A DNA stretch of 64,000 nt from an uncultured Lachnospiraceae bacterium (GCA_910584205.1 CAJUAA010000002.1:124001-188000), one strand, 5' to 3'; positions 34,540-42,616 are shown, counted from the first letter of the stretch. The notes: generated from the letters alone by a model not told the origin. Translations and numbers: made by a program.

Positions 34540-36045
34540 ATGGTCACAGGAGAATTGAAAAACAGAATTGACGGGTTATGGGATATTTTTGCCGCGGGCG
34601 GTCTGGTGAATCCTCTGGAAGTGATTGAGCAGATTACTTATCTGATGTTTATTCATGATCTGGATGATTCGGATAACAGAAAAGCAAAAGAATGTGCCAT
34701 GCTTGGTCTGCCGTTTCAGAGTATTTTTACGGAAGAAATAAGGATTGGGGAGAGAGAAATTGATGGAAACAGACTAAAGTGGTCGGTATTTCACGATTTT
34801 CCGGCGGATCAGATGTATGCGGTCGTGCAGGAGTGGGTATTTCCTTTCATAAAGACACTGCACAGTGATAAGAACAGTGCATATTCCAAATATATGGATG
34901 ATGCGATTTTCAAACTGCCTACGCCGCTTCTTTCATCAAAAGTGGTTGATTCTCTGGATGGGATCTATCAGCTTATGAGTGAAAGCCAGTCTGCGGATGT
35001 GAGGGGAGATGTGTATGAATATCTGTTGTCAAGGATTGCCCAGTCCGGAAGAAACGGACAGTTTCGGACTCCGCGGCATATTATCCGTATGATGGTGGAG
35101 ATGATGAATCCCGCTTCTGACGAAGTGATCTGTGACCCGGCGTGCGGCACTTCAGGGTTTCTGGTGGCAGCCGGAGAATATCTGAAAGAAACAAAAAAGA
35201 AAGAAATCTTTTATGACAGACAGAAGAAAGAACACTATATGAATCATATGTTCCACGGATATGATATGGATCGTACCATGCTTCGGATCGGCGCCATGAA
35301 TATGATGACGCATGGAATCGATAATCCGTTTATTGAATACCGGGACAGTTTGTCTGACCAGAATCCGGATAAGGAAACCTATTCGCTGATTCTGGCGAAT
35401 CCGCCGTTTAAGGGGAGTCTGGATGCGGAGATCGTGTCTGCGGACCTGCTGAAGGTATGTAAAACAAAGAAAACGGAGCTGCTTTTTCTGGCATTGTTTT
35501 TGAGAATGCTGAAAACCGGCGGGAGGTGTGCATGCATCGTTCCGGACGGCGTGCTTTTCGGTTCTTCTTCTGCGCATAAGGCCATCCGGAAAGAGATTGT
35601 GGAACATCAACGGCTGGAGGCGGTTGTTTCCATGCCGTCCGGCGTATTTAAACCATATGCAGGCGTATCCACAGCGATTCTCATTTTTACAAAAACCGGT
35701 TATGGAGCGACGGATCAGGTGTGGTTTTACGATATGACGGCAGATGGTTTCAGTCTGGATGACAAACGAACGCCGACAGCTGACAGCGATATACCGGATA
35801 TTATTGAGAGATTCCGGAATCTGCAGGGAGAAGCAGACCGGAAACGGACTGAAAAATCCTTCCTTGTTCCAAAACAGGAAATCGCGGATAATGGCTATGA
35901 CCTGAGTATCAATAAATACAAGGAAATCGAGTATGTTCCGGTAGAATATCCGCCTACACAGGAGATTATGGCGGAGCTCCGGGAACTGGAACGGCAGATT
36001 GGGCAGGAGATGGACGAACTGGAGCGGCTTTTGAATATAAATTAG
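34540..36045 (+). CDS. hsdM: Type I restriction-modification methyltransferase subunit
   Basis: A 501-residue N6-adenine methyltransferase subunit. An N-terminal HsdM_N helical domain (about 1-140) precedes the catalytic domain with SAM-binding motif DPACGTSGF (D199) and catalytic NPPF (N287) in LILANPPFKGS. It methylates the sequence chosen by HsdS and is required by HsdR. It lies first in the RM locus, directly after copy 2 of the 73-bp repeat. Its C-terminal stretch (EIMAELRELERQIGQEMDELERLL) is a coiled coil that contacts HsdS in the family. Confidence 0.96.
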   Translation: MVTGELKNRIDGLWDIFAAGGLVNPLEVIEQITYLMFIHDLDDSDNRKAKECAMLGLPFQSIFTEEIRIGEREIDGNRLKWSVFHDFPADQMYAVVQEWVFPFIKTLHSDKNSAYSKYMDDAIFKLPTPLLSSKVVDSLDGIYQLMSESQSADVRGDVYEYLLSRIAQSGRNGQFRTPRHIIRMMVEMMNPASDEVICDPACGTSGFLVAAGEYLKETKKKEIFYDRQKKEHYMNHMFHGYDMDRTMLRIGAMNMMTHGIDNPFIEYRDSLSDQNPDKETYSLILANPPFKGSLDAEIVSADLLKVCKTKKTELLFLALFLRMLKTGGRCACIVPDGVLFGSSSAHKAIRKEIVEHQRLEAVVSMPSGVFKPYAGVSTAILIFTKTGYGATDQVWFYDMTADGFSLDDKRTPTADSDIPDIIERFRNLQGEADRKRTEKSFLVPKQEIADNGYDLSINKYKEIEYVPVEYPPTQEIMAELRELERQIGQEMDELERLLNIN

Positions 36046-36059
36046 TAAAGAGGAAATAG

Positions 36060-36992
36060 ATGAAATCGGAAGACAGAATAAGATACGCAAAATATGCCTT
36101 GGATGGTATTGCATTAGGCGATTGCTTTGGGCAGAGTTTTTTCATACCCGATGAAATGGCCCGTCAGAGTATAAAAAACAGAGAATTATTGAATGAACCG
36201 TGGCATTTTACGGATGATACTGTGATGGCAATTGGAATTTACCATATTCTGGAAAAGTATGGAGAAATTAATCAGGACGCATTGGCCAGGACTTTCGCGG
36301 AAAATTATGCACTGGACTGGCACCGGGGATATGGAGGAACAGCACATTCTATTTTGCGCAGTATCAAAGAAGGACAAAACTGGCGGGATGTTGCTTCAGG
36401 AGCATTTGATGGCATGGGCTCTATGGGGAATGGCGGCGCCATGCGCGTTGCTCCTGTAGGTGCATATTTTGCAGATGATCTGGACAAAGTTTTATATTAC
36501 GCCAGGGCATCCGCGGAAGTTACACATGCACATATTGAGGGAATTGCAGGCGCAATGGCGGTTGCCATAGCATCAGCCCTGCTTCTGAACAAAAAGTTGG
36601 GGAACTATTCTAAAGAAGGAAAAGATTTTCTTCAGGATGTTGCTGATAAATTACCCGAATGCGATACCAGATATAAAATATTGTCTGCAGCTTCTCTTAA
36701 AAAGGAGAGCAGTATTGATTTTGTGGTTTCCGTGCTTGGAAATGGGATCCGGTTGACGGCGCAGGATACAGTTCCTTTTTGTCTCTGGTGTGCGGCATAT
36801 TTTTATACTTCAGCAGAGGAAGCGCTGTGGACGGCGGTTTCGGCTTTAGGAGACCGGGATACCATATGTGCTATCGTGGGAGGAATGGTGTCTCTTTTTG
36901 CAGATGAATTTCCGCAGCAATGGTTAAGCTATATGGAGTATCCGGAAGATTCCATTTTTTGGAATACTAAAAATTCCGGGGCAGGAAAATGA
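36060..36992 (+). CDS. ADP-ribosylglycohydrolase (DraG/ARH type)
   Basis: A 310-residue hydrolase that removes ADP-ribose from proteins or nucleic acids in a Mg-dependent manner. Motifs: ALGDCFGQSFF at the N-terminus, HFTDDTVMAIG (metal Asp pair), GYGGTAHSIL, GSMGNGGAMRVAPVGAYFADD, THAHIEGIAGA and the C-terminal LGDRDTICAIVGGM (metal Asp). All are intact. It starts 15 bases after hsdM, inside the RM locus, an uncommon place for such an enzyme. A DUF3990 (ADP-ribosyltransferase-like) gene lies 3 kb downstream, so a reversing or immunity role is a possible link; this is inference. Confidence 0.9.
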   Translation: MKSEDRIRYAKYALDGIALGDCFGQSFFIPDEMARQSIKNRELLNEPWHFTDDTVMAIGIYHILEKYGEINQDALARTFAENYALDWHRGYGGTAHSILRSIKEGQNWRDVASGAFDGMGSMGNGGAMRVAPVGAYFADDLDKVLYYARASAEVTHAHIEGIAGAMAVAIASALLLNKKLGNYSKEGKDFLQDVADKLPECDTRYKILSAASLKKESSIDFVVSVLGNGIRLTAQDTVPFCLWCAAYFYTSAEEALWTAVSALGDRDTICAIVGGMVSLFADEFPQQWLSYMEYPEDSIFWNTKNSGAGK

Positions 36993-37067
36993 AAATATAT
37001 CTCCCTTTCCAGAATTGTGTACTTATTGTATATTAGCTTTTGAATATGGATTAATGAGGGAAGAGAC

Positions 37068-37451
37068 ATGAAGAAACTTATAATTTTAAGGAAGAACGTG
37101 TTTGCAGGATCATTCTTGCCATATTGGATTATAGCCGGGTTCAGAAAAGATATTTTTATGGAGAGGCATAACTTTGACGGAGATTTGTGTGAAATGAGTA
37201 CGGATGGATGGCCTGTTCCAAGGATAACTGTTGAAGAACTTGATAGAATTGGCATCAGAATAAATAACGGACAGATAAAGGAGATCTCAGTTGCAGACGA
37301 TATTAACAATTTATTTGTAAGCACAATGGATGGATGTCTCTCAAATGAAATCAATGCAGATGATTGCCTGAAAACCAATGGAGGACAGATAACTATAAAT
37401 ACAAAAGGCGGATTTAAAAATCTGTCGTACCCGGTTGTTGAGTGCCAGTAG
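37068..37451 (+). CDS. Unrecognised 127-residue protein inside the RM locus
   Basis: ATG at 37068 preceded by GAGGGAAGAG. The N-terminus has a mildly hydrophobic stretch (FAGSFLPYWIIAGF) after three Lys/Arg, too short to call a membrane anchor with confidence. The rest is polar, with WPVPRITVEELDRIGIRINNG and an Asn/Gly-rich C-terminus ending in VVECQ. No motif is recognised. Gaps of 75 and 83 bases flank it, so it may be an independent cargo gene between the glycohydrolase and hsdS. Confidence 0.6.
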   Translation: MKKLIILRKNVFAGSFLPYWIIAGFRKDIFMERHNFDGDLCEMSTDGWPVPRITVEELDRIGIRINNGQIKEISVADDINNLFVSTMDGCLSNEINADDCLKTNGGQITINTKGGFKNLSYPVVECQ

Positions 37452-37534
37452 GAACACTTTTCCGAAAAGGGAGAAATACATTTGAAAAACAGATATTCCT
37501 ATGGCAAAGAAAAAAAGATTTATGGGGATAAATA

Positions 37535-38062
37535 ATGAAACGAATAAAATTAAAGGACGTATGCGATATAGTTTCTGGATGTACGCCTAAAACAGGTGTT
37601 GCAGAATATTGGGATGGGGATATTGACTGGATAACACCAGCAGAACTGACAGATGAAACCTGTATAATCAAAGAAAGTCAACGAAAAATAACAGAGGATG
37701 CTGTTCAAAAAAACGGTTTACGAAATTTGCCTGAAAGGACTGTGATATTATCTTCAAGAGCACCCATTGGTAAAGTGGCTGTTGCAGGTAAAGAAATGTA
37801 TTGCAATCAGGGATTTAAATGTTTCATATGTTCTGACAGAATAGACAACATGTATTTGTATTGGTATTTTAAAGGAAATACAAAATATTTGAATTCATTG
37901 GGGCGAGGAGCAACATTCAAGGAGATATCTAAAGAAATAGTTGGTAATATTGAAATTTCACTCCCTGCAATGGATAAACAGATTCATTGTGTTGGTATAC
38001 TGAACAAATGTCAGAATTTAATATTGATAAGAAAAAACAGCTTAAAAATTATGATGATTTAG
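37535..38062 (+). CDS. hsdS: HsdS specificity subunit, 5' half (first target-recognition domain), frameshifted at its end
   Basis: 175 residues covering one HsdS target-recognition domain: KLKDVCDIVSGCTPKTG opens it, WITPAEL, LSSRAPIGKVAV and GATFKEISKE are family landmarks, and CVGILNKCQNLILIRKN begins the central conserved helix. Reading then stops at 38060-38062. With one extra A in the six-A run (AGAAAAAACAG, near 38032-38037) the frame would continue QLKNYDDLVKSRF and end TGA at 38095-38097, so a one-base slip is inferred. The full gene should go on into a second domain, which is found 3.8 kb downstream at 41910. Half-size HsdS proteins can act as dimers in some systems. Confidence 0.82.
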   Translation: MKRIKLKDVCDIVSGCTPKTGVAEYWDGDIDWITPAELTDETCIIKESQRKITEDAVQKNGLRNLPERTVILSSRAPIGKVAVAGKEMYCNQGFKCFICSDRIDNMYLYWYFKGNTKYLNSLGRGATFKEISKEIVGNIEISLPAMDKQIHCVGILNKCQNLILIRKNSLKIMMI

Positions 38063-38076
38063 TCAAATCCCGATTT
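38063..38076 (+). repeat. 14-bp direct repeat, left end of cassette (possible att site)
   Basis: TCAAATCCCGATTT, identical to 41914-41927. It encodes the KSRF region of HsdS. To its right the sequence no longer resembles HsdS (SGESVR, then stop). Confidence 0.8.
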
Positions 38077-38177
38077 TCAGGAGAATCAGTGAGATGATTG
38101 AGGATAATTGGCAGTCAGGATACCGAAGGATGACACAAATTTTGATTTAAATGCTTATTTCAGGGAGAGGAAGGGCA

Positions 38178-38993
38178 GTGAACGATTTTATAACAGAACT
38201 TCAGGACTTACGGTATCTGGACTGGACAGATAAAAAACTGTCGATCGGGACGCCGGGTTGTTTCTTAAAAGCATATGAAGAGAAAAATAGCGTCAGATTT
38301 TACTATAAGTTGTCTAATTATGACAGTTACAGAGGAATCTTCGGACATGAATGTGTGAATGAGTTGATTGTGTCAAGACTGCTGGATGTATTGGAAATTC
38401 CTCACTTACGCTATCAGCTTGTTTATGCAGAGCTTTGCATTGATGGTCAGAATCAAAAAGGGTATGTTTCGAAATCTGTTAATTTCAGAAAGAAAAATGA
38501 AAAGAAAATTGCTTTTGATATTTATTACGAGCTGCATCGTGAAAATAAAGAAAGTCCTCTGGAATATGCAAAAAGATGTGGGTGGGAGCAGTATGTGTAT
38601 CAAATGTTTGCTGTAGATTATCTGATCTGCAATCGGGACCGGCATGGAGCCAATATAGAGCTCCTGTTGGACGAAAAGGGAACAGCGCATCCGGCCCCGC
38701 TGTTTGATCACGGCCTGTCGTTTTTGTTTTCATGTTATGACAATCTGGAACGTATCCGGAAATTTGATGTACTGGAAGACAGGGCGGTCAATAATTTTAT
38801 TGGTTCAAAGTCGTTAGAGTATAACCTGAGTTTGATTCCAAAAGGGGATAAGCTTTTTCCTGGAGAGTTGAAGGCGGAACATGAAGCAATGATTCTGGGA
38901 GGGCTGGATCAGATTTTTTTAGAAGTACATCTAAAAAAAATCTGGGAAATGCTTTGGAAGAGGTGGAACAGGTATGCAGAAATTTGCAATTAA
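38178..38993 (+). CDS. HipA-like protein kinase
   Basis: About 271 residues from GTG 38178 (GGGAGAGGAAGG upstream); ATG 38151 is an alternative start. The catalytic loop CNRDRHGANIELLL and the metal-binding PLFDHGLSF match the HipA/PI4K-like kinase fold, in which NxDRHxxN and D-x-G/x are the active residues. The N-terminal part (YKLSNYDSYRGIFGHECVNELIVSRLLD) would hold the ATP-binding region. HipA kinases are commonly toxins neutralised by a small partner, and this gene overlaps a 115-residue ORF by 20 bases. No HipB-type HTH gene precedes it, so the arrangement differs from classical HipBA. Confidence 0.72.
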   Translation: MNDFITELQDLRYLDWTDKKLSIGTPGCFLKAYEEKNSVRFYYKLSNYDSYRGIFGHECVNELIVSRLLDVLEIPHLRYQLVYAELCIDGQNQKGYVSKSVNFRKKNEKKIAFDIYYELHRENKESPLEYAKRCGWEQYVYQMFAVDYLICNRDRHGANIELLLDEKGTAHPAPLFDHGLSFLFSCYDNLERIRKFDVLEDRAVNNFIGSKSLEYNLSLIPKGDKLFPGELKAEHEAMILGGLDQIFLEVHLKKIWEMLWKRWNRYAEICN

Positions 38994-39321
38994 AAATGCG
39001 TATTATGATGGAAAGACAGTTGGATATCTGTATTATGAGGAACAAAGCCGGGAATATGAAATTGAAATACCTGAAACAGTAAAAAGTTATGAGGCACCAT
39101 TGATTATTTCAGATTTTATTGAAAAAAACCAGTACAGGATCGGAAAAAAATGGAGTTACCGATGGGTTTGCCAGAGAGTTATTCCGCCGGAACGGCAAAA
39201 CATAGGACAGATTTTGAAAGCAAATCATATGACAGAATATGATGAGTTTAAGTTTTTGGTGAAAAATGAGGGACGATGTTGTCAGGATGAGTGCTATATT
39301 GTAAAAGTTGATGAGAAGTAA
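38974..39321 (+). CDS. Small partner of the HipA-like kinase, unknown function
   Basis: A 115-residue protein whose gene overlaps the kinase gene by 20 bases, so the two are translationally coupled. The sequence opens MQKFAIKNAYYDGKTVGYLYYEEQ and contains ISDFIEKNQYRIGKKWSYRWVCQRVIP and PERQNIGQILK. The opening strand pattern (GYLYYEEQ...YEIEIPE) is like the N-terminal subdomain of HipA proteins, so it may be a split-off HipA N-terminal domain acting as antitoxin; this is inference. No DNA-binding motif is seen. Confidence 0.65.
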   Translation: MQKFAIKNAYYDGKTVGYLYYEEQSREYEIEIPETVKSYEAPLIISDFIEKNQYRIGKKWSYRWVCQRVIPPERQNIGQILKANHMTEYDEFKFLVKNEGRCCQDECYIVKVDEK

Positions 39322-39353
39322 AATTCGATTGTTCGGAAGGTGAGAACTGCAAC

Positions 39354-39959
39354 ATGAAAATGAAACCAATTATGGAATTTTGTACACTTAATATGGGACA
39401 ATCTCCAGATTCTGAAACATATAATGAAAATGGCATTGGTCTGCCATTTTATCAGGGAAATGCGGATTTTGGAGAGATTCATCCCAAAACACGTGTGTGG
39501 TGCTCGGCTCCGAATAAAGTTGCCAGTGCCGACGATATACTTATTTCAGTTCGAGCTCCTATCGGAGCGTTAAATATTGCGGTTGAGAAGTGTTGTATAG
39601 GACGTGGGCTGGCAGCGCTTACCCCAAAATTGAATGTTTGCGATTTGTGGTACTTATATTATGCATTATGCAGTCGGGTGGATTTTTTGAATAGACATGG
39701 CACAGGTAGTACATTTAAAGCAATTGGGAAAAAAACGTTAGAAGAAGTATTGATTCCGGCACATTCTCTTATGGAACAAAAACAAATCGCGGTAAAGCTT
39801 TCTTATATTGATAAGTTGATAAGTAATGTAAAACGACAGGTTCTTGTTTTGGAGAAACTTGTCCAGTCAAAATTGGAGGTTCAGAAAAGCCTGGAAAAGC
39901 TGGAAACATTGAAAAAATCGCTGATGCAGCAGTATTTTGGACAGGAGGGAACAGAATGA
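39354..39959 (+). CDS. hsdS: Half-size HsdS with a third target-recognition domain
   Basis: 201 residues. A single TRD (MEFCTLNMGQSPDSETYNENG, PFYQGNADFG, ISVRAPIGALNIAV, GTGSTFKAIGKKTLEEV) is followed by a coiled-coil tail (VLVLEKLVQSKLEVQKSLEKLETLKKSLMQQYFG) typical of the C-terminal conserved region of HsdS. It has its own ATG but only a moderate ribosome site (GGAAGGTGAGA). It lies within the cassette that splits the main hsdS. It could serve alone as a half-subunit or be an alternative domain for recombination. The stop overlaps the next start (ATGA). Confidence 0.85.
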   Translation: MKMKPIMEFCTLNMGQSPDSETYNENGIGLPFYQGNADFGEIHPKTRVWCSAPNKVASADDILISVRAPIGALNIAVEKCCIGRGLAALTPKLNVCDLWYLYYALCSRVDFLNRHGTGSTFKAIGKKTLEEVLIPAHSLMEQKQIAVKLSYIDKLISNVKRQVLVLEKLVQSKLEVQKSLEKLETLKKSLMQQYFGQEGTE

Positions 39960-40429
39960 TGGAGAAAATAATGGTCTACCATGGCAGTTCTCAGATTGTG
40001 GACACTCCGGAAATACGAATTGCAAGATTCAACAAAGACTTTTATTTTGGATTTTACTGTACAATCATGAGAAGACAGGCGGAGCGGTGGGCAACCAGAT
40101 ATGGACAGACGGGTTATGTGAATTTGTATGAGTACCATCCGAATGAAAATCTGAAAATGCTTAAATTTGAAAAAATGACCGAGGAATGGCTGGATTTTAT
40201 CGCGGCCTGCCGTGTTGGAAGAGCACATGATTATGACATCGTGGAAGGACCTATGGCAGATGATACGATTTTTAATTACGTACAGGGATTTATTGATGGA
40301 AAATATTCGAGAGCTGCTTTTTGGGAACTGGCAAAGTTCAAATATCCTACGCATCAGATCAGTTTTCATACGGCAAGAGCATTAACCACTTTGAAATTTG
40401 TGAAAGGAGTACCAGTTCATGAAAAATAA
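39956..40429 (+). CDS. DUF3990 protein, ADP-ribosyltransferase-like toxin candidate
   Basis: 157 residues. The DUF3990 pattern is clear: MVYHGSSQIVDTPEI, FNKDFYFGFYCTIMRRQAERWA, VNLYEYHPNENLKMLKF, EWLDFIAACR, DYDIVEGPMADDTIF and HQISFHTARALTTLKFV. The YHGS and FGFYCT elements resemble ADP-ribosyltransferase NAD-binding strands; the link is from family comparison and not proven here. It overlaps the half-hsdS by ATGA and the following gene by 11 bases, as expected for a toxin-antitoxin pair. If active, the glycohydrolase at 36060 could reverse its modification. Confidence 0.75.
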   Translation: MMEKIMVYHGSSQIVDTPEIRIARFNKDFYFGFYCTIMRRQAERWATRYGQTGYVNLYEYHPNENLKMLKFEKMTEEWLDFIAACRVGRAHDYDIVEGPMADDTIFNYVQGFIDGKYSRAAFWELAKFKYPTHQISFHTARALTTLKFVKGVPVHEK

Positions 40430-40856
40430 CAGCGATTTGTTTTTTGCATGTAGTCTGATTGAGTACATTGCAAGAGAGACAAAGAATAGAAGATCTGATG
40501 TTGTAGACCGACTGGGAGATGATCTTTCCCGCATTTATAAATATGCAGACGTTTTTCATTGTGAACCAATAGAAAAAGTGGCAGATGATTTTATACAGAA
40601 AGATGCAATATCAGATGGAGATTATGATAATTTATCCAAATGCAAATATGCAATTCCTGATTATTGGGATATAGGCGAAGTGTTTTCACGGTTGATTGAA
40701 GACTGCTATGAAGAGGAAAATATTATAACGGGTATAAAAGAAGTATATGCATCCTGGATGGCGGAAAAGATTTTAAATTTTAATTCTGATCTGTATTATC
40801 AGTCCAGAGAATATCTGGCAGTATGTTATAAAGAAGGGAAGCTGTTATTGGCATAA
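40419..40856 (+). CDS. Partner of the DUF3990 protein, antitoxin candidate
   Basis: 145 residues, starting inside the DUF3990 gene. Helical and acidic: CSLIEYIARETKNRRSDVVDRLGDD, IYKYADVFHCEPIEKVADDF and a C-terminal WMAEKILNFNSDLYYQSREYL. Small proteins with this SLIEYIARETKN...YADVFHC pattern sit beside DUF3990 genes in Firmicutes, as far as I recall. No DNA-binding motif is evident. The tight overlap and acidic character suit an antitoxin, but that is inference. Confidence 0.65.
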   Translation: MKNNSDLFFACSLIEYIARETKNRRSDVVDRLGDDLSRIYKYADVFHCEPIEKVADDFIQKDAISDGDYDNLSKCKYAIPDYWDIGEVFSRLIEDCYEEENIITGIKEVYASWMAEKILNFNSDLYYQSREYLAVCYKEGKLLLA

Positions 40857-40918
40857 TATTGGCTGTTTTCAGTGGTGCAGGATGTTGGTAGATCATATGA
40901 GAAAAGGAGTAGACCAAC

Positions 40919-41911
40919 ATGAAAAACCAGATTATTGAAAAAATTGAGCAGGAAATGCTTGGAACGCTGGATAATGCTCAATTGGAAAGACTGCATCAGG
41001 TACTGGAACATTGTATGTGGAATGTGGAAATCACTGTGACTGAAAATTATGTAATGAAAAGCGAGTATTCAAATGATGAACTGCTGCATAAATTTTTGTC
41101 TGCGAAAAAGGTGGAAGGGTGCAGCGATAAGACAATCAGATATTATCAGGCAACTTTGAGAAAAATGTTGGAAAAAATGGTGATTCATGTTACGCATATG
41201 ACTACGGATCATATTAGAGAATATTTGTCAGAATATCAGAAAATCAACGATTGCAGTAAAGGGAACATTGACAATATCCGCCGAATTTTATCAAGCTTTT
41301 TCTCATGGCTGGAAGAAGAAAATTATATTATGAAAAGTCCGGTAAGAAGAATTCATAAAATTCGTACCAATAAGACAGTAAAGGAAACCTATACAGATGA
41401 AGCTCTGGAACTGCTCAGAGATAATACGACAAATCTCAGGGATCTGGCAATGATCGATATGCTTGCATCAACGGGAATCCGTGTGGGGGAACTGGTAAAA
41501 CTGAATATTTCTGATATCGATTTTGAAAACAGGGAATGTGTGGTATTTGGCAAAGGCAGCAAAGAGAGGCCGGTATATTTCGATGCAAGGACAAAGATAC
41601 ATCTTAAGAATTATATTGATTCCAGAAATGATGATAATCCGGCATTGTTTGTTGCGCTTTTGAAGCCATATCACCGTCTGGAAATCAGTGGTGTTGAAAT
41701 TCGTCTGCGGGAACTTGGACGAAAACTGGATATCGCAAAAGTTCATCCGCACAAGTTCAGAAGAACTCTTGCTACAAAAGCGATTGATAAAGGAATGCCG
41801 GTAGAACAGGTGCAGCGCTTACTGGGACATGCGAAAATTGATACCACAATGCAGTATGCCATGGTTGATCAGAACAACGTCAAGCAATCGCATAGAAAAT
41901 ATATTGCGTGA
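40919..41911 (+). CDS. Tyrosine-type site-specific recombinase (XerC/D-like)
   Basis: A 330-residue integrase. The N-terminal SAM-like core-binding domain (about 55-145) is followed by a catalytic domain with R188 (STGIRVGELV), the HxxR box HPHKFRRTLA (H278, R281), H304 (LLGHAKID) and nucleophile Y313 (TTMQYAMV). All residues are intact. It has an AAAAGGAG ribosome site. Its TGA at 41909-41911 is immediately followed by the right-hand 14-bp repeat and the 3' hsdS half. Recombinases beside hsdS genes shuffle specificity domains in many type I systems. Confidence 0.93.
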   Translation: MKNQIIEKIEQEMLGTLDNAQLERLHQVLEHCMWNVEITVTENYVMKSEYSNDELLHKFLSAKKVEGCSDKTIRYYQATLRKMLEKMVIHVTHMTTDHIREYLSEYQKINDCSKGNIDNIRRILSSFFSWLEEENYIMKSPVRRIHKIRTNKTVKETYTDEALELLRDNTTNLRDLAMIDMLASTGIRVGELVKLNISDIDFENRECVVFGKGSKERPVYFDARTKIHLKNYIDSRNDDNPALFVALLKPYHRLEISGVEIRLRELGRKLDIAKVHPHKFRRTLATKAIDKGMPVEQVQRLLGHAKIDTTMQYAMVDQNNVKQSHRKYIA

Positions 41912-42524
41912 TTTCAAATCCCGATTTGTGGAGATGTTTGGAGATATATCCAGAGATGAATATAAATATGAAACCAAGAAACTGGGTGATGTAGCGAATG
42001 TGGGTTCAAGTCATAGGGTATTTACAAGTGAATTTGTTGAAAATGGTATACCATTTTATAGAGGAACAGAGATTGGAGAATTAGCAAATGGTCAAATGCC
42101 AGCAGATCCTTATTATATCGCTGAAGATCATTATTTAAGACTATCAAATGATGAAACAAAACCACAGATAGGTGATTTATTAATGCCGTCAATCTGTAAT
42201 AAAGGACAAATTTGGATGGTTGATACAGATAGACCATTTTATTATAAAGATGGCAGGGTGCTTTGCATATCAGCAGATAGAGACATCTACGATACAAAGT
42301 ATCTTCAATATTATATGAGGATAAAAACAGAAATTGAGTATCCCAAACTGGGATCAGGTTCAACATTTGCCGAATTTAAGATTTTTTTACTTAAAGATAT
42401 GGATATTTTAACACCACCAAAAGTTATACAAAACCAATTCGCCGCCTTCGTCCACCAGATAGACAAATCAAAATATCGCGCACAAAAAAGATACAGAAAA
42501 ACACTTCTTGCTTCTTGTGGCTAA
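41910..42524 (+). pseudogene. hsdS: HsdS 3' half (second target-recognition domain), no start of its own
   Basis: The frame reads DFKSRFVEMFGDISRDEYKYETKKLGDVANVGSS, i.e. the end of the central conserved region and then a second TRD (FYRGTEIGELANGQ, ISADRDIYDTKYLQYYM, GSGSTFAEFKIF, PKVIQNQFAAFVHQIDKSKY). Upstream the frame runs into the recombinase gene, so an in-frame ATG at 41934 is the only likely independent start, without a good ribosome site. The normal tail (SLEKLETLKKSLMQ type) is lacking; it ends RYRKTLLASCG. Joined to 37535-38076 at the shared 14 bp, it would rebuild a two-domain HsdS of roughly 380 residues. Confidence 0.78.
41914..41927 (+). repeat. 14-bp direct repeat, right end of cassette (possible att site)
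   Basis: TCAAATCCCGATTT, identical to 38063-38076, 3851 bp apart and in the same orientation. It is 2 bases after the recombinase stop and is read as part of FKSRF in the hsdS 3' half. Confidence 0.8.
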
Positions 42525-42616
42525 GCAAGAAAATACAAATTATTGACATTTTCATGCATCAAAGCGTATAACAGCGGAATTATGAAAAGAAAAACGCAGG
42601 GTGAAGGAGGTTTTCC

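Noticed and set aside
37535..42524. Classical invertible hsdS locus
   Set aside because: No inverted hsdS copy was found by eye; all three recognition domains are on the plus strand. A computed repeat search would settle this.
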